From the NCBI GenBank assembly GCA_963854835.1, contig OY978526.1, forward strand, positions 85,426,846-85,490,845: 64,000 nt of DNA, read 5' to 3'. The DNA is from Megamerina dolium. Taxonomy: Eukaryota; Arthropoda; Insecta; Diptera; Megamerinidae. The notes below the pieces were generated by a model, which did not search any database, was not told the DNA's origin, and saw nothing but the letters and a program-made list of their open reading frames with translations. Positions 50,442 through 61,390 of this stretch are shown one piece after another. Positions within the stretch are counted from its first letter, which is position 1. Each line of letters begins with the position of its first letter. The position numbers were made by a program, and so were the translations under genes.

Positions 50442-52064
50442 ATGCCATCGTCGTGTGTTTTTGAATTCGATCGTCCAGAACCGGTATACTACAGTGGTGA
50501 AACGATTAATGGTCGCGTCCAATTGCATACAACAACCGAGAAAAACGTAAGAGGTAATTAAAAATATATAGTATAGTATTTTATATATATGTATATATAT
50601 CTTTTTTTTTCTATTCACATTTACAAATATTACTTAATTCTTATCATCATTTCCCCTCAGCTCTAAGTATGCAATGATGTATGTAAGAGAAAGTGTAGTT
50701 TCTATTCATCTTATTTTTCATTTACGAACAACTAAAAATATGTACAACAAGTTGTCATTCAACATGCTAAATGAAATGTATATACGATATAATTTCAGAG
50801 GCAAATATTGTATTAGAGGGTGCTGCCAAGGTGCACTGGGATGTTACTAAGACACGCGAAGAGAATGGTAAAACACATTCGTACACAGTTAGTTATCATG
50901 GCTCCGAGATGTACTTCTACGCCAAGACGAAAGTATTTAATGGTGGTACACTACCTCCCGGCAATCATACTTACACGTTCTCCATACAAATACCACTAAA
51001 TTGTCCGACATCATGTGTTGAGGTATATGGAAAAATTTACTATGAACTATCATTGATATTGGATCGGCCACGAAGATTCGATAACATATTCAAGCAACCG
51101 TTGACGGTAATTAAAGAATTGAATCTCAATCAAATACCGGAACTTTTGGTAAGTCTAATGCAGAAATTAAGATAATGTTATTAGTGAAATGAAATGAAAT
51201 GTGCAAATTGCAGGTACCTTTGCATAGCGAAGATGTCAAATATTTCTGTTGTTGGCCTTGTTCGTCTGGTCCTGTCCTATCAACATTGACGATACCATTT
51301 GGTGGCTATGCGCCTGGTCAAAAAATCAAATATACCTTAGAAATCGATAACCAATCGCATGGTTATGATTTGACGGATGGCATCGAACTTAAGCTACAGC
51401 AAGTATATTCATTCGAAGCTCGCACGCCACATCCTGATACACGTAGTGTCACCAACACCTTAGCCAGAGCTGAACAATCGATTCGTTGCTTGCGTTTCTC
51501 GAAGCGAATAATCGAGGGTACACTACTGATACCACCTGTACCGCCTAGCTCACAAGACGGCCGTATTATATGTGTTAGCTATTACATTTTAATGACCATT
51601 GATACAGGCGCTTGTCACGCCTCTGTAGATATCACACTGCCAATCACTATTGGCACAATACCTCTGGAACAAAGTGCGACGGTTGAATGGACACCTAATA
51701 CACCTGATACACCTGATACACCCGATGACAAACCACCCAGTTACGATCAACTGAGTAAGTTAACAATCATAATTCCACACCTAAATCTATATTATATTTT
51801 ACTTATTCACATTTCACAGAGCCACCATCATTTGAGGAAGCAACACATATGAGTGGCAAATTCATCGACACCGATGTAGATGAACATAATCGGACAGATG
51901 GCTTTATTCCAAAATATCCAATGTTTACTAATTTCGCTGTGCCCAGTGCGCCGCCAGCACCCGACGATAGTGAAACAACGACTGTGCCGTACTTACAATC
52001 GCCCGCGGCAGAGGCAAGTGCACCGGCTACTTCGGAACAACGTACATACGGTTGGAGTTCCTAA
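50442..52064 (+). CDS. Alpha-arrestin gene D (415 aa)
   Basis: Four exons, 50442-50553, 50799-51148, 51214-51754 and 51820-52064, join in frame (1,248 nt). Exon 2 equals exons 2 plus 3 of genes A-C, so one intron was lost or never gained in this branch. It starts MPSSCVFEFDRPEPVYYSGE. The N lobe contains LPPGNHTYTFSIQIP and CPTSCVEVYGKIYYE; the C lobe opens with the Cys-rich YFCCWPCSSGPV and FGGYAPGQKIKYTLEIDNQS. A TPDTPDTPD repeat leads to PPSY at 51733-51744. Exon 4 starts PPSFEEA, then FIDTDVDEHNR, YPMF at 51915-51926 and PSAP at 51942-51953. AATAAA at 52084-52089 lies 20 bp past the stop. An alpha-arrestin adaptor with candidate Nedd4, ALIX-like and TSG101 motifs. Confidence 0.93.
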
Positions 52065-52336
52065 GAAGAAAACGTAAATACTGAATAAAAATAACGAGGA
52101 ACAAAATAAATTCAATTCAAATTTCCAAAGAACAAAACACTGAGTGGAATATAAAATTAAAAATGTTTGTGCATGTAAACATTTTGAAAAATAAAGAGAA
52201 TAGAATTCAAATTTCTATAATATTTTATAAGCAGTCGCATTCCATCATGCGATAATACAATATTAGGCGCCACATATGGGAGAGAGCCTAAAAAGTATAG
52301 CCAAAATAGACGCAACCCAGTTATCGCATGTGGGGA

Positions 52337-52344
52337 TGACGTCA
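52337..52344. promoter_or_regulatory. TGACGTCA palindrome upstream of gene E
   Basis: A perfect octamer 289 bp before the ATG of gene E, in the context GATGACGTCACCTCATACAAA, which is conserved before gene F. Confidence 0.6.
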
Positions 52345-52625
52345 CCTCATACAAAGTAACCATTCGAAACGCTCCGTTTTTTTGTTGTCACATTATATAT
52401 GCATAGTTATGTGTATGTGAAAATATTTTAATCAAATAACGAAGAGCCATCCAATGCTCACTCACTGGTGAATTTGTGCTCGCTCGTCATTCTCGTATTA
52501 ATTGCCGCAATGCGTAGACGTGTTTGAATTATTTTTCTGTTTACGATAGCGCGCTTTAAACAGTGTGTTTACAAATTTACTAATTACTTTTGCGATAATC
52601 GGGAATATAACAAAACTTCCTCATT

Positions 52626-54134
52626 ATGCCTTCTACGTGTAATTTTGAATTTGATCGTCCCGATCCAGTGTACTTCAGTGGCGAAACAATAAATGCACGT
52701 ATTGAATTGCGTACTACAAGTCCGAAGGCAGTTCGAGGTATTTATTTAATTCATATTACATACAATATTTCATCTCTCATTCTCCGATCAAACATATGAG
52801 CGAGTACGATTTGTACGAAATGATTTTCTCTTCCAGAGGTTTATATACTCTTCGAAGGTATGGCCAAAGTGCATTGGAAAGTACACAGATCTCGAAGACA
52901 AGGTAACCAAACAATTCCCTATTCACAAACTTATCGTGCTAGCGAAACTTACTTGAATACTAGGACGACAGTATTCCACGTGGGAACTTTACCACCCGGT
53001 AAGCATGCGTACACATTTTCTACACAATTGCCACCGCAATGTCCTACATCGTGCGTGGAGAAGCATGGAAAGATCAGTTACGAAATAAAATTGGTGCTGG
53101 ATAGACCATACCGCTTCGACAACGTCTTCGTAAAACCACTTACAGTGATCAGGCCACTTGATCTAAATATGCATCCAGAACTTTTGGTAATTTGAAATAT
53201 TTCACAGCTAGTTAAAAACAAAATAATATCAAATTGATTTCAATTGATTATAGATTCCTATGAAAAATGAAAATATAAAATATTTCTGTTGGTGGCCTTG
53301 CACTTCGGGACCTGTTACGTCCACTTTGACCATACCATTTGGTGGTTACGCTCCCGGTCAATTAATTAAATGTACTATTGAAATTAATAACCAATCGACT
53401 GGATATGATTTAGAAGATGGCGTTGAGCTTAAATTAAAACAATCTTACGTTTTCACTGCTCACACTCCACGTCGCAAGACACGTACTATTGTTAACACGT
53501 TGGCCACGTCTAAAGAGTCGATGCGTTGTTTACGTCTCTCAAAACGTATAATTGAGGGTATGTTCAGAATTCCGCCTGCACCACCAACTTTAGAAAATGA
53601 AGGCATAATTTCAATAAGTTACTATATACAGATGATCATTAACACAGGCGGCTGTCATAGAGATGCTGAAATCGAGATACCAATCAAAATTGGTACTATA
53701 CCTTTGACACAGAGTGCTACTGTCCCTCGTCACACAATCTCTATATTACCAACGGCGCCAGAAACACCTGGTAGTCCACCCAGCTACGATCAATACAGTA
53801 AGTTTGCCTGCCCCTTCAATTGTAACGAGAATTAATTTTGACATGTGTTACGTTTGTAGAGCCACCATCCTTTGAGGAGGCGACCACCAACAGTGGCAAA
53901 TTCATTGATATCGATGTGGATGAGCATAATCGTGTGGATGATTTTATTCCAAAGTATCCGATGTTTACAAATTTTACAGTGCCAACGGCACCCGCGGAGC
54001 CAAACGAAGCAACAAGTTCATCATCATTAATGGACGGTACGACGCACCAAGTACCATCACCATATCCATTGGATGACAACACAATGCCACAGAGGCCAAG
54101 TGCTGCCAGATATGGCTGGCCATCGAAATATTAG
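52626..54134 (+). CDS. Alpha-arrestin gene E (426 aa)
   Basis: Exons 52626-52737, 52837-53186, 53254-53797 and 53860-54134 join in frame (1,281 nt), with the same four-exon layout and phases as D and F. It starts MPSTCNFEFDRPDPVYFSGE. The N lobe has VYILFEGMAKVHWK and LPPQCPTSCVEKHGK; the C lobe has YFCWWPCTSGPV (W where D and F have C), FGGYAPGQLIKCTIE and VELKLKQSYVF. The tail is the richest in motifs, with PTAP at 53749-53760, PPSY at 53776-53787, PPSFEEA, YPMF at 53955-53966 and a second PTAP at 53982-53993. It ends in YGWPSKY, shared in part with D (YGWSS). The intergenic start matches gene F's flank, showing a segmental duplication. The probable role is ubiquitin/ESCRT-linked cargo adaptor; the cargo is unknown. 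Confidence 0.93.
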
Positions 54135-54685
54135 AATCTCTTTTTATGAACGAATGTGCTTAATTTCAGAATTATTGTAGGTTTTTAATTGTCTTATATT
54201 GGCTTTTATTGTATTTCTTTTTTGTTCCACCATTTTTTATATGATATATACATTAAGTCGGGTCAATTGGTATGGGCGCCAAAAAGTAGACAAATCGTAT
54301 AGCAAAAATGGAATCTACGGTTAATTCTATGCAATTTCGCCGAAGAAATCATATGTTTAAAATTCATTTTGATACTCCGCATTTTGACAAAAAAATCCTC
54401 AAAATTTTTTAATTAAAAGTTTTTATAAATATTGCAGTATTGAACATATTGATGGGCTAAGGAAAGTAAATCAGAAATAAGAAGAATTAAAAATGTTGGA
54501 AAAGTGTAAGAAAACGTGTGGACAAAAGAATCATATTCCTAGAGGCGTAGTGTTGCCAATTGCTCTCTCAATTCCCTTACTTGAATTTTTGGGTGAATAC
54601 GTGATCCAACAATTCTGGACAAAAAGTCCCAAATTATAGCTTTAATAGAGGAGTTTTGGAAAATATTGTTATATATAGTGTATTA

Positions 54686-55118
54686 TAGTGGGTTTACATT
54701 ACGCCGAAACCTGAGATTTCGTAAATGAAATCTTCAAATCTCTTTGAAGTGTTTACACTGGCTAAAATCAGAATTTCGTTGACGGTGCGTCAAAATCGTA
54801 AACAAACAATATATAAATATGTACAAATTTTTGCACCTGCAAGTGCAAAATGGATTTCAAATGTTGAAAGAGCAACTACGTAATAAAAAGCTCCTTGATA
54901 GGTTGATTATTCAAACGAAATCTCAATTCATTTGCCAATTTCAGGTTCCGGGTTGTAATTTTTAGTATAAAAAGGTTTGTTCGTTTTGTTCAAATTGAAA
55001 TTTCGATAAGATTTCGGCGAAATCCAAGATTTCAAAACTCACAAAATGTATGGCGAAATCCTATATATTACGGCAAATTTCATAAAATCTTTGATTTCGG
55101 CACAATATAAACGCACTA
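54686..55118. mobile_element. MITE with TTA target duplication
   Basis: Inverted ends TAG TG(G/C)GTTTA(C/T)ATT(A/G) CGCCGAAA-like (left TAGTGGGTTTACATTACGCC, right inverse of TAGTGCGTTTATATTGTGCC) with TTA at 54683-54685 and 55119-55121. The interior is built of many 'GAAATC' and 'GATTTCG' phrases in both orientations. It fits a PIF/Harbinger-type nonautonomous element; no transposase is present. Confidence 0.75.
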
Positions 55119-55789
55119 TTAATTAAGAAATGTTAAGCAACTCATAGGTAAGTTGATGTAATGATAGCTGTTTCTCCTTTGATTCCAGTTACACTAACCC
55201 TGTAAGAAATGGAACTGTGAACTGTGCTCAAAACGCTTCCAGACATTTATTAAATTTTGAGTATTCGGTATAATTAATATCACACTTGTCAATAACTTCA
55301 CATGTATCTTTGTGCCTTGTATGTGTGATGGAATTTCTGGGTCAGGCAGTAGTGGATCGTGCTATTCTAATTACTGTAATAAATTATCGTACGGAATATT
55401 TCTTGTGAACGGTGGCTCAGAGAAAATATTGTCATTACAATTAACAATTAATCAGTGCAATCCAAATTAATGCAATATTTGTTGGTTGGTCGTACTTTTA
55501 TCACGATAATACATGTTAGGGGTGTATTTTTGAGATTGAAACCCTCCCGAAATATTTGGATTGTCCTGAAATAATTTTATTTTTATTTATATTTTTGGTT
55601 TAATATTAATTATATGAAGTAGCAAATACTCGTCTCGCTTCGTTGCGACGTAAACTTGCTTTTCCGCTTGTACCAAGGCAAGTATAATGTTGGAGAATTG
55701 GAGAATAGTATCCAATGTTTGTTTGTAATCAATAAAACTTAATTAAACGGTATAAATCTGAAAATGTTTAAAGAGTTCTTATTTCTTCT

Positions 55790-56036
55790 TTCATTTAACA
55801 ACAGTAACAGTAAGTTAACGGCAGTAACAATTTGCCATTGAAAAGCTTCTAAAAAAAAGAACTCTGTGACAAAGTTCAGAGAAAGTGATGTCGCCGTTCG
55901 AAACCGGCTAAAATATAAGTAGGTCCCTTCTAACGCTGTCCAAAATTTAACACGCACAACAGTAATGGAAGAGAAGCTCGGCCAAAGAGCCCTTTGGGGC
56001 TTATAAGTGCGACATATTTTTTATTTTTTTTTTTTT
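55790..56036 (+). mobile_element. SINE body without tRNA head
   Basis: Shares 'AACGGCAGTAACAATTTGCC', 'TAAGTAGGTCCCTTCTAA', 'CCAAAATTTAACACGCAC' and 'GGCCAAAGAGCCCTTTGGGG' with the SINE at 2555-3020, and ends in a T-rich tail. The promoter head is absent, as expected from 5' truncation. Confidence 0.7.
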
Positions 56037-56984
56037 GTTAATTTCAAGCGCATTCTTGAGTTCATAGCCACCTGTCTATATTATATTTTAAAAAATATTA
56101 TAAATATTTTGAATATTTTATTTGAATAATTTTGTTCTGATTAATTAAAATTCTAAATAATCGAATAATTTCATATTTTATTAATCGAATAATTGATTAG
56201 TTGAATATTTTGATTAAACTAAATTTTTAGAAACAAATGATTAATTGCTCAGACCTAGTACCTATTATTGGAAATTGAAAATTGTTAAATAAAAAACGAC
56301 AAAAAAAAATGTTTTTGTGTCAATTTGTCAAAAAAAAAAACCTCCCGCAGGAAACATTATTTATAAACTGAGGAAAGAGTTATGCAATACACGCCACTTC
56401 AAGTTTTATTTAAAATATCAATTATAATAAAAGCTCTAGGTCGACGAAACTAGTTGTTACTACGGCAACTAATTCAGCAACGGCTTTTTTAAAATATATT
56501 AATTAAATTTGATTACTACGGTGGTTTTTGAAAAATTTCGTAAATTATGAACATACCACGGTTTTATGAATAAAAGCTCATACAAGCATGTATATTTAAT
56601 TTTACCAACAAAAGTTGAAAATTCATATGCTTAAAGTACATATATATTTAGCAAGTTCAATCCGTGAGCCTTATTCTGCTCAAATACACTAATGCACAAT
56701 CCAGTTACGACGTTCTCACTTTTGTTGTTCCCGTTTGTGAGCTCGTGCCATTGATGTACAGAGTTTTCGCTACGCTATGCGCCGACCAAGCAGTTTTGCG
56801 CTTGCATCATAGTTCGTTAATCCAAAAAGCTCTCCTTCTGAAGAGCTATCTTAATAAAAATAGCTATTGTTTTACCTACATGACCACATTTGGTTCACAT
56901 TGGAGCATCACGGCGATTGGGACGTGAAACGTACTGGCCAGATGATTATCATAAATTAAGACATAAATTTATATAACAAAATTA

Positions 56985-57465
56985 ATTATAATTTCCAAAG
57001 AACAAAACATTAAGTGAATATAAAATTAAAAATTTTTGTGCATGTAAACATTTTGTAAAGTAAAGAGAATAGAATTAATATTTTTATAATATTTTATATG
57101 TACTCGCATTCCATCATGCGATAATACAATATTAGACTCCACATTGTGTGAGAGAGAGTCTAAAAAGTATAGGGAGAATAGATGCATCCCCATTATAGCA
57201 TGTGCAGATGACGTCACCTCATACAAAGCATACATTCGAATAGCTCCGATTCTTTGTTGTCTCTTCATATATGCATAGATAAGTGGATGTTAAAATATTT
57301 TGATCAAATAACGAAGAACCATCTAATGCTTACTCATTGGTGAATTTGTGTTCGTCCCTCATTCTCGTATTAATTGCCGCAACGCGTAGACGTGTTTGAA
57401 TTGTTTTTCTGTTTACGATCGCACGCTATAAACAAAGTGTGTTTGCAAATTTCCACCTCCTCAAT
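56985..57465 (+). repeat. Duplicated promoter segment (copy of about 52105-52625)
   Basis: Runs parallel to the gene D 3' flank / gene E 5' flank: 'TTTCCAAAGAACAAAACA', 'GCATGTAAACATTTTG', 'CGCATTCCATCATGCGATAA', 'GATGACGTCACCTCATACAA' and 'GCGTAGACGTGTTTGAATT' all recur in order. So the block that created F (or E) included the upstream control region. Confidence 0.85.
57209..57216. promoter_or_regulatory. TGACGTCA palindrome upstream of gene F
   Basis: A perfect octamer 257 bp before the ATG of gene F, within the duplicated flank; flanking bases have diverged more than the octamer itself. Confidence 0.6.
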
Positions 57466-59017
57466 ATGCCTTCTACGTGTGTTTTTGAATTTGATCGTCC
57501 CCATCCAGTGTACTTCAGTGGCGAAACAATAAATGCACGTATTGAATTGCGTACTACTAGTCCGAAGACAGTTCGAGGTATTTATTTAATTCGTATTACA
57601 TACGACTACTTATATACACACACCTGTACAATACATAAATTTATATATCTAATATTATATTTAAATCTTCATTTTTTGTCCACTATGTGCGATTAATCAA
57701 AAGTAACAATATTTCATCTCTCATTCTCCCATCAAACATTTGTGATTTTCTCTTCCAGAGGTTTATATACTCTTCGAAGGCATTGCCAAAGTACATTGGA
57801 AAGAGAGCAGATCACGAAGACAAGGTAAACAAACAGTTCACCATACAACACATTATCGTGCTAGCGAAATTTACTTAAATACTAGGACGACAGTATTCCG
57901 CGAGGGAACCTTACCACCCGATACGCACGAGTACACATTTTGTATACCTTTGCCACCGCAATGTCCCACATCGTGTGTGGAGAAGCATGGAAAGATCAGT
58001 TACGAAATAAAATTGGTACTGGATAGACCATTACGCTTCGACAACGTCTTCGTACAGCCACTTACAGTGATCAAGCCACTTGATCTAAATATGCATCCAG
58101 AACTTTTGGTATTTTGAAATATTTCACAGCTAGTTAAAAACAAAATAATATCAAATTGGTTTCACTTGATTATAGATTCCTTTGAAAAATGAGGATATAA
58201 AATATTTCTGTTGCTGGCCTTGTTCTTCGGGACCTGTTATGTCCACTTTGACCATACCATTTGGTGGTTACGCTCCCGGTCAATTAATTAAATATGTTCT
58301 CGAAATTGATAATCAATCGCCTGGTTATGATTTAGAAGATGGCGTTGAGCTTAAATTGAAACAATCTTACCTTTTCATTGCTCACACTCCACGTCGCAAG
58401 ACTCGGACTATCGTTAACACGTTGGCCACTTCTGAAGAGTCGATGCGTTGTTTACGTCTCTCAAAACGTATAATTGAGGGTACGCTCAGAATTCCGCCTG
58501 CACCACCAACTTTAGAAAATGGCGGCATTATTTCCGTAAGTTACTATATAAAGATGATCATTCACACAGGTGTCTGTCATAGAGATGCTAACATCGAGAT
58601 ACCAATTACAATTGGTACTATACCTTTGGCTCAGAGCGCTACTGTTCCTAGTCATGCAAGCAGTATATTACCAACGGCACCAGAAACACCTGGCACTCCA
58701 CCCAGCTACGATCAATACAGTAAGTTTGCCTGCCCCTTCAATTGTAAAGAGAATTGATTTTGACATGTGCCCCGCTTGTAGAGCCACCATCCTTTGAGGA
58801 GGCGACCACCAACAGTGGCAAATTCATTGATATCGATGTGGATGAGCATAATCGTGTGGATGATTTTATTCCAAAGTATCCGATGTTTACAAACTTTGCA
58901 GTGCCAACGGCACCCGCCGATCCTGTCGAAGCATCAAGCTCAACACCATACCCAATGGATGACAACACAATGCCACAGAAGACAACTGAGGGTGGATACG
59001 ACGGGGCTTCGAAATAA
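57466..59017 (+). CDS. Alpha-arrestin gene F (413 aa)
   Basis: Exons 57466-57577, 57759-58108, 58176-58719 and 58782-59017 join in frame (1,242 nt). It is the closest paralog of E, with the same start (MPSTCVFEFDRPHPVYFSGE), phases and nearly identical intron edges. The C lobe opens KYFCCWPCSSGPV, as in D. The tail has PTAP at 58671-58682, PPSY at 58698-58709, PPSFEEA, YPMF at 58877-58888 and a second PTAP at 58904-58915. Against E and G it lacks the LMDGTTHQ segment, a deletion between two Thr-Pro/Tyr-Pro stretches, and it ends GGYDGASK instead of YGWPSKY. AATAAA at 59201-59206 is the first clear polyadenylation hexamer after the stop. No breaks seen. Confidence 0.93.
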
Positions 59018-59645
59018 TCGAATCTCTTTTTATGAACGTCATAATATTTATGACGAACCAAAGACAAGCCTGCTCGCAAGGTAGATTTTTAATTGTCTTA
59101 CTTGCAAAAGGACTTTTATTGTTTTTTTTATTTTTTTTTTCCTTTTATTTTCCTTTTTTATATGATATGTAAATACTCATATATACGTATATATTTTACT
59201 AATAAACATATTTCCATTTAAGTAATGGTACTTTCTGTGGTTTGTGATGTAATTGCTAATATTGCATGCGTTGGTCCATTTCGTAGTTAGGTTCCTCTTC
59301 AAGGGTTGGCATCAAGGGCGATATTAAGAACTCCATCAAGAAACATTAAAAATAATAGCCTTGCTTGACTTCCGCTACTGGCTCGATTGGATCAGATAAT
59401 CCACCGTAGCAATTGAAGGGATATATAAAATAAATTAATTTATAATCAAGAAAATTGCTCAATTGCAATGGAAAATATATAGGCATGTAACCGAAAAAGA
59501 AATTTGACAACCACTGTATGGAACTTTCCACAACTTGTAGAATGTTATTTCGCACAAAAGAATCAATTATATTGCGTTTGTACGCACTGTAGCATCTTAC
59601 CATCTCCTACCAAAAGGGAGAATAATATTGACAGAATTCGCTCAA
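59018..59645. other. 3' flank of gene F
   Basis: T-rich DNA with the candidate AATAAA at 59201-59206. No exon 1 for the downstream copy G was found here or up to 60294. Confidence 0.55.
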
Positions 59646-59649
59646 CATG

Positions 59650-59940
59650 GCCTAATCAGTGCAGACGTTGAATTTTAATGCACATTACTATGTCGGTGTC
59701 GGCATACAACTCATACAACTCATGGTTGTACCTTGTTCGAAACTCCCCACCAACGCAAATAGGTCTAAGGATCGTCCGTAGGACTTTTCTCTTGAAAACT
59801 TCGAGCATTCTCTCATTTGAGGTGGAAATTGTGCAAGCTTCGGCGCCATATGTAAGGACAGGGATGATGTGTGACTTGTATAGTGTGCTTTTCAATGCTC
59901 GAGAGAGGTTCGGACTTCTTAATGTCATTGCAATTGCAAG
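59650..59940 (-). mobile_element. RTE-type LINE fragment: end of reverse transcriptase
   Basis: The minus-strand frame 59656-59928 contains 'SHIIPVLTYGAEACTIS', 'RMLEVFKRKVLRTILRPIC' and 'RTRYNHELYELYADTDIV', the segment that follows the RT core in RTE-type LINEs (VLLYGSE...FERKVLR...RYN.EL). The RT core itself is missing. The endonuclease half of a similar element lies at 62338-63547 on the same strand, with gene G between. Confidence 0.8.
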
Positions 59941-60042
59941 GAGGATGCCATTTTCAATTTTAAAAAATTACCTACCCTACATATGTAGGTATATATATAT
60001 ACTTGTATATATAAAGTTTGCTCGAATATCCATCCTTTTCTT

Positions 60043-61390
60043 TTATTTCCACTATTTTGTAAGGGAGCTACAATAAGTAGTAGGCGTGACCCACCAGATT
60101 TTTGACGAAGTATATTGTAAGTTATGGGTGTTTCAAAGGGTTTTTAAGATAATTCCAAGGCTAATATTATATTTTGAGTCTTCATATTTACGTCCACTAT
60201 GTGCGATTAATCAAAAGCAACAATATTTCATATCTCATTCTCCCATCAAACGTATGAGCGAGTACGTTTTGTACGTAATGATTTTTTCTTCCAGAGATTT
60301 ATATACTTTTCGAAGGTGCTGCCAAAGTGCATTGAAAAGAGAGCAAATGGCGAGGTCGAAATGGGAAGACATATCACTATACAGCAGATTATCGTGCTAC
60401 CGAAACTTACTTGAATACTAGGACGGCAGTATTCCACGACGGAACCTTACCATCCGGTACGCATGCGTACACATTTTGTATAGAATTGCCACCACAATGC
60501 CCCCCATCGTGTGTGGAGCAACATGGAAAGATCGGCTATGAAATATCATTAGTACTGGATAGACCATTACGCTTCGACAACATCTTCGTACAGCCACTTA
60601 CAGTGATCAAGTCACTTGATCCAAATATGCATCCAGAGCTTTTGGTAATTTGAAGTATTTCGCTGCTTACTAAAAGCAAAATAATATCAAATTGATTTCA
60701 TTTGATTATAGATTGATTATTTCCACTATTTTGTAAGGGAGCTACAATAAGTAGTAGGCGTGACCCACCAGATTTTTGACGAAGTATATTGTAAGTTATG
60801 GGTGTTTCAAAGGGTTTTTAAGATAATTCCAAGGCTAATATTATATTTTGAGTCTTCATATTTACGTCCACTATGTGCGATTAATCAAAAGCAACAATAT
60901 TTCATATCTCATTCTCCCATCAAACGTATGAGCGAGTACGTTTTGTACGTAATGATTTTTTCTTCCAGAGATTTATATACTTTTCGAAGGTGCTGCCAAA
61001 GTGCATTGAAAAGAGAGCAAATGGCGAGGTCGAAATGGGAAGACATATCACTATACAGCAGATTATCGTGCTACCGAAACTTACTTGAATACTAGGACGG
61101 CAGTATTCCACGACGGAACCTTACCATCCGGTACGCATGCGTACACATTTTGTATAGAATTGCCACCACAATGCCCCCCATCGTGTGTGGAGCAACATGG
61201 AAAGATCGGCTATGAAATATCATTAGTACTGGATAGACCATTACGCTTCGACAACATCTTCGTACAGCCACTTACAGTGATCAAGTCACTTGATCCAAAT
61301 ATGCATCCAGAGCTTTTGGTAATTTGAAGTATTTCGCTGCTTACTAAAAGCAAAATAATATCAAATTGATTTCATTTGATTATAGATTCC
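60043..61390 (+). repeat. 674-bp tandem duplication covering exon 2 of gene G
   Basis: Bases 60043-60716 recur at 60717-61390, with identical translated frames and no difference found in the segments compared by eye. The unit includes intron 1 sequence, the whole of exon 2, intron 2 and the first bases of exon 3. The breakpoint joins exon 3's first bases (ATAGATT) to 'TTATTTCC' in intron 1. Confidence 0.9.

Larger units (their letters stand above)
54135..56984. other. 2.85-kb transposon-rich spacer between genes E and F
   Basis: Contains a TTA-flanked MITE (54686-55118), a headless SINE (55790-56036) and AT-rich DNA. No exon recognised. The duplicated gene flank resumes at about 56985. Confidence 0.6.

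Noticed and set aside
60086..60421. A 111-aa open frame repeated at 60760-61095, seemingly a duplicated novel gene
   Set aside because: It is an out-of-frame reading across intron 1 and exon 2 of arrestin copy G; the repetition is the 674-bp duplication.
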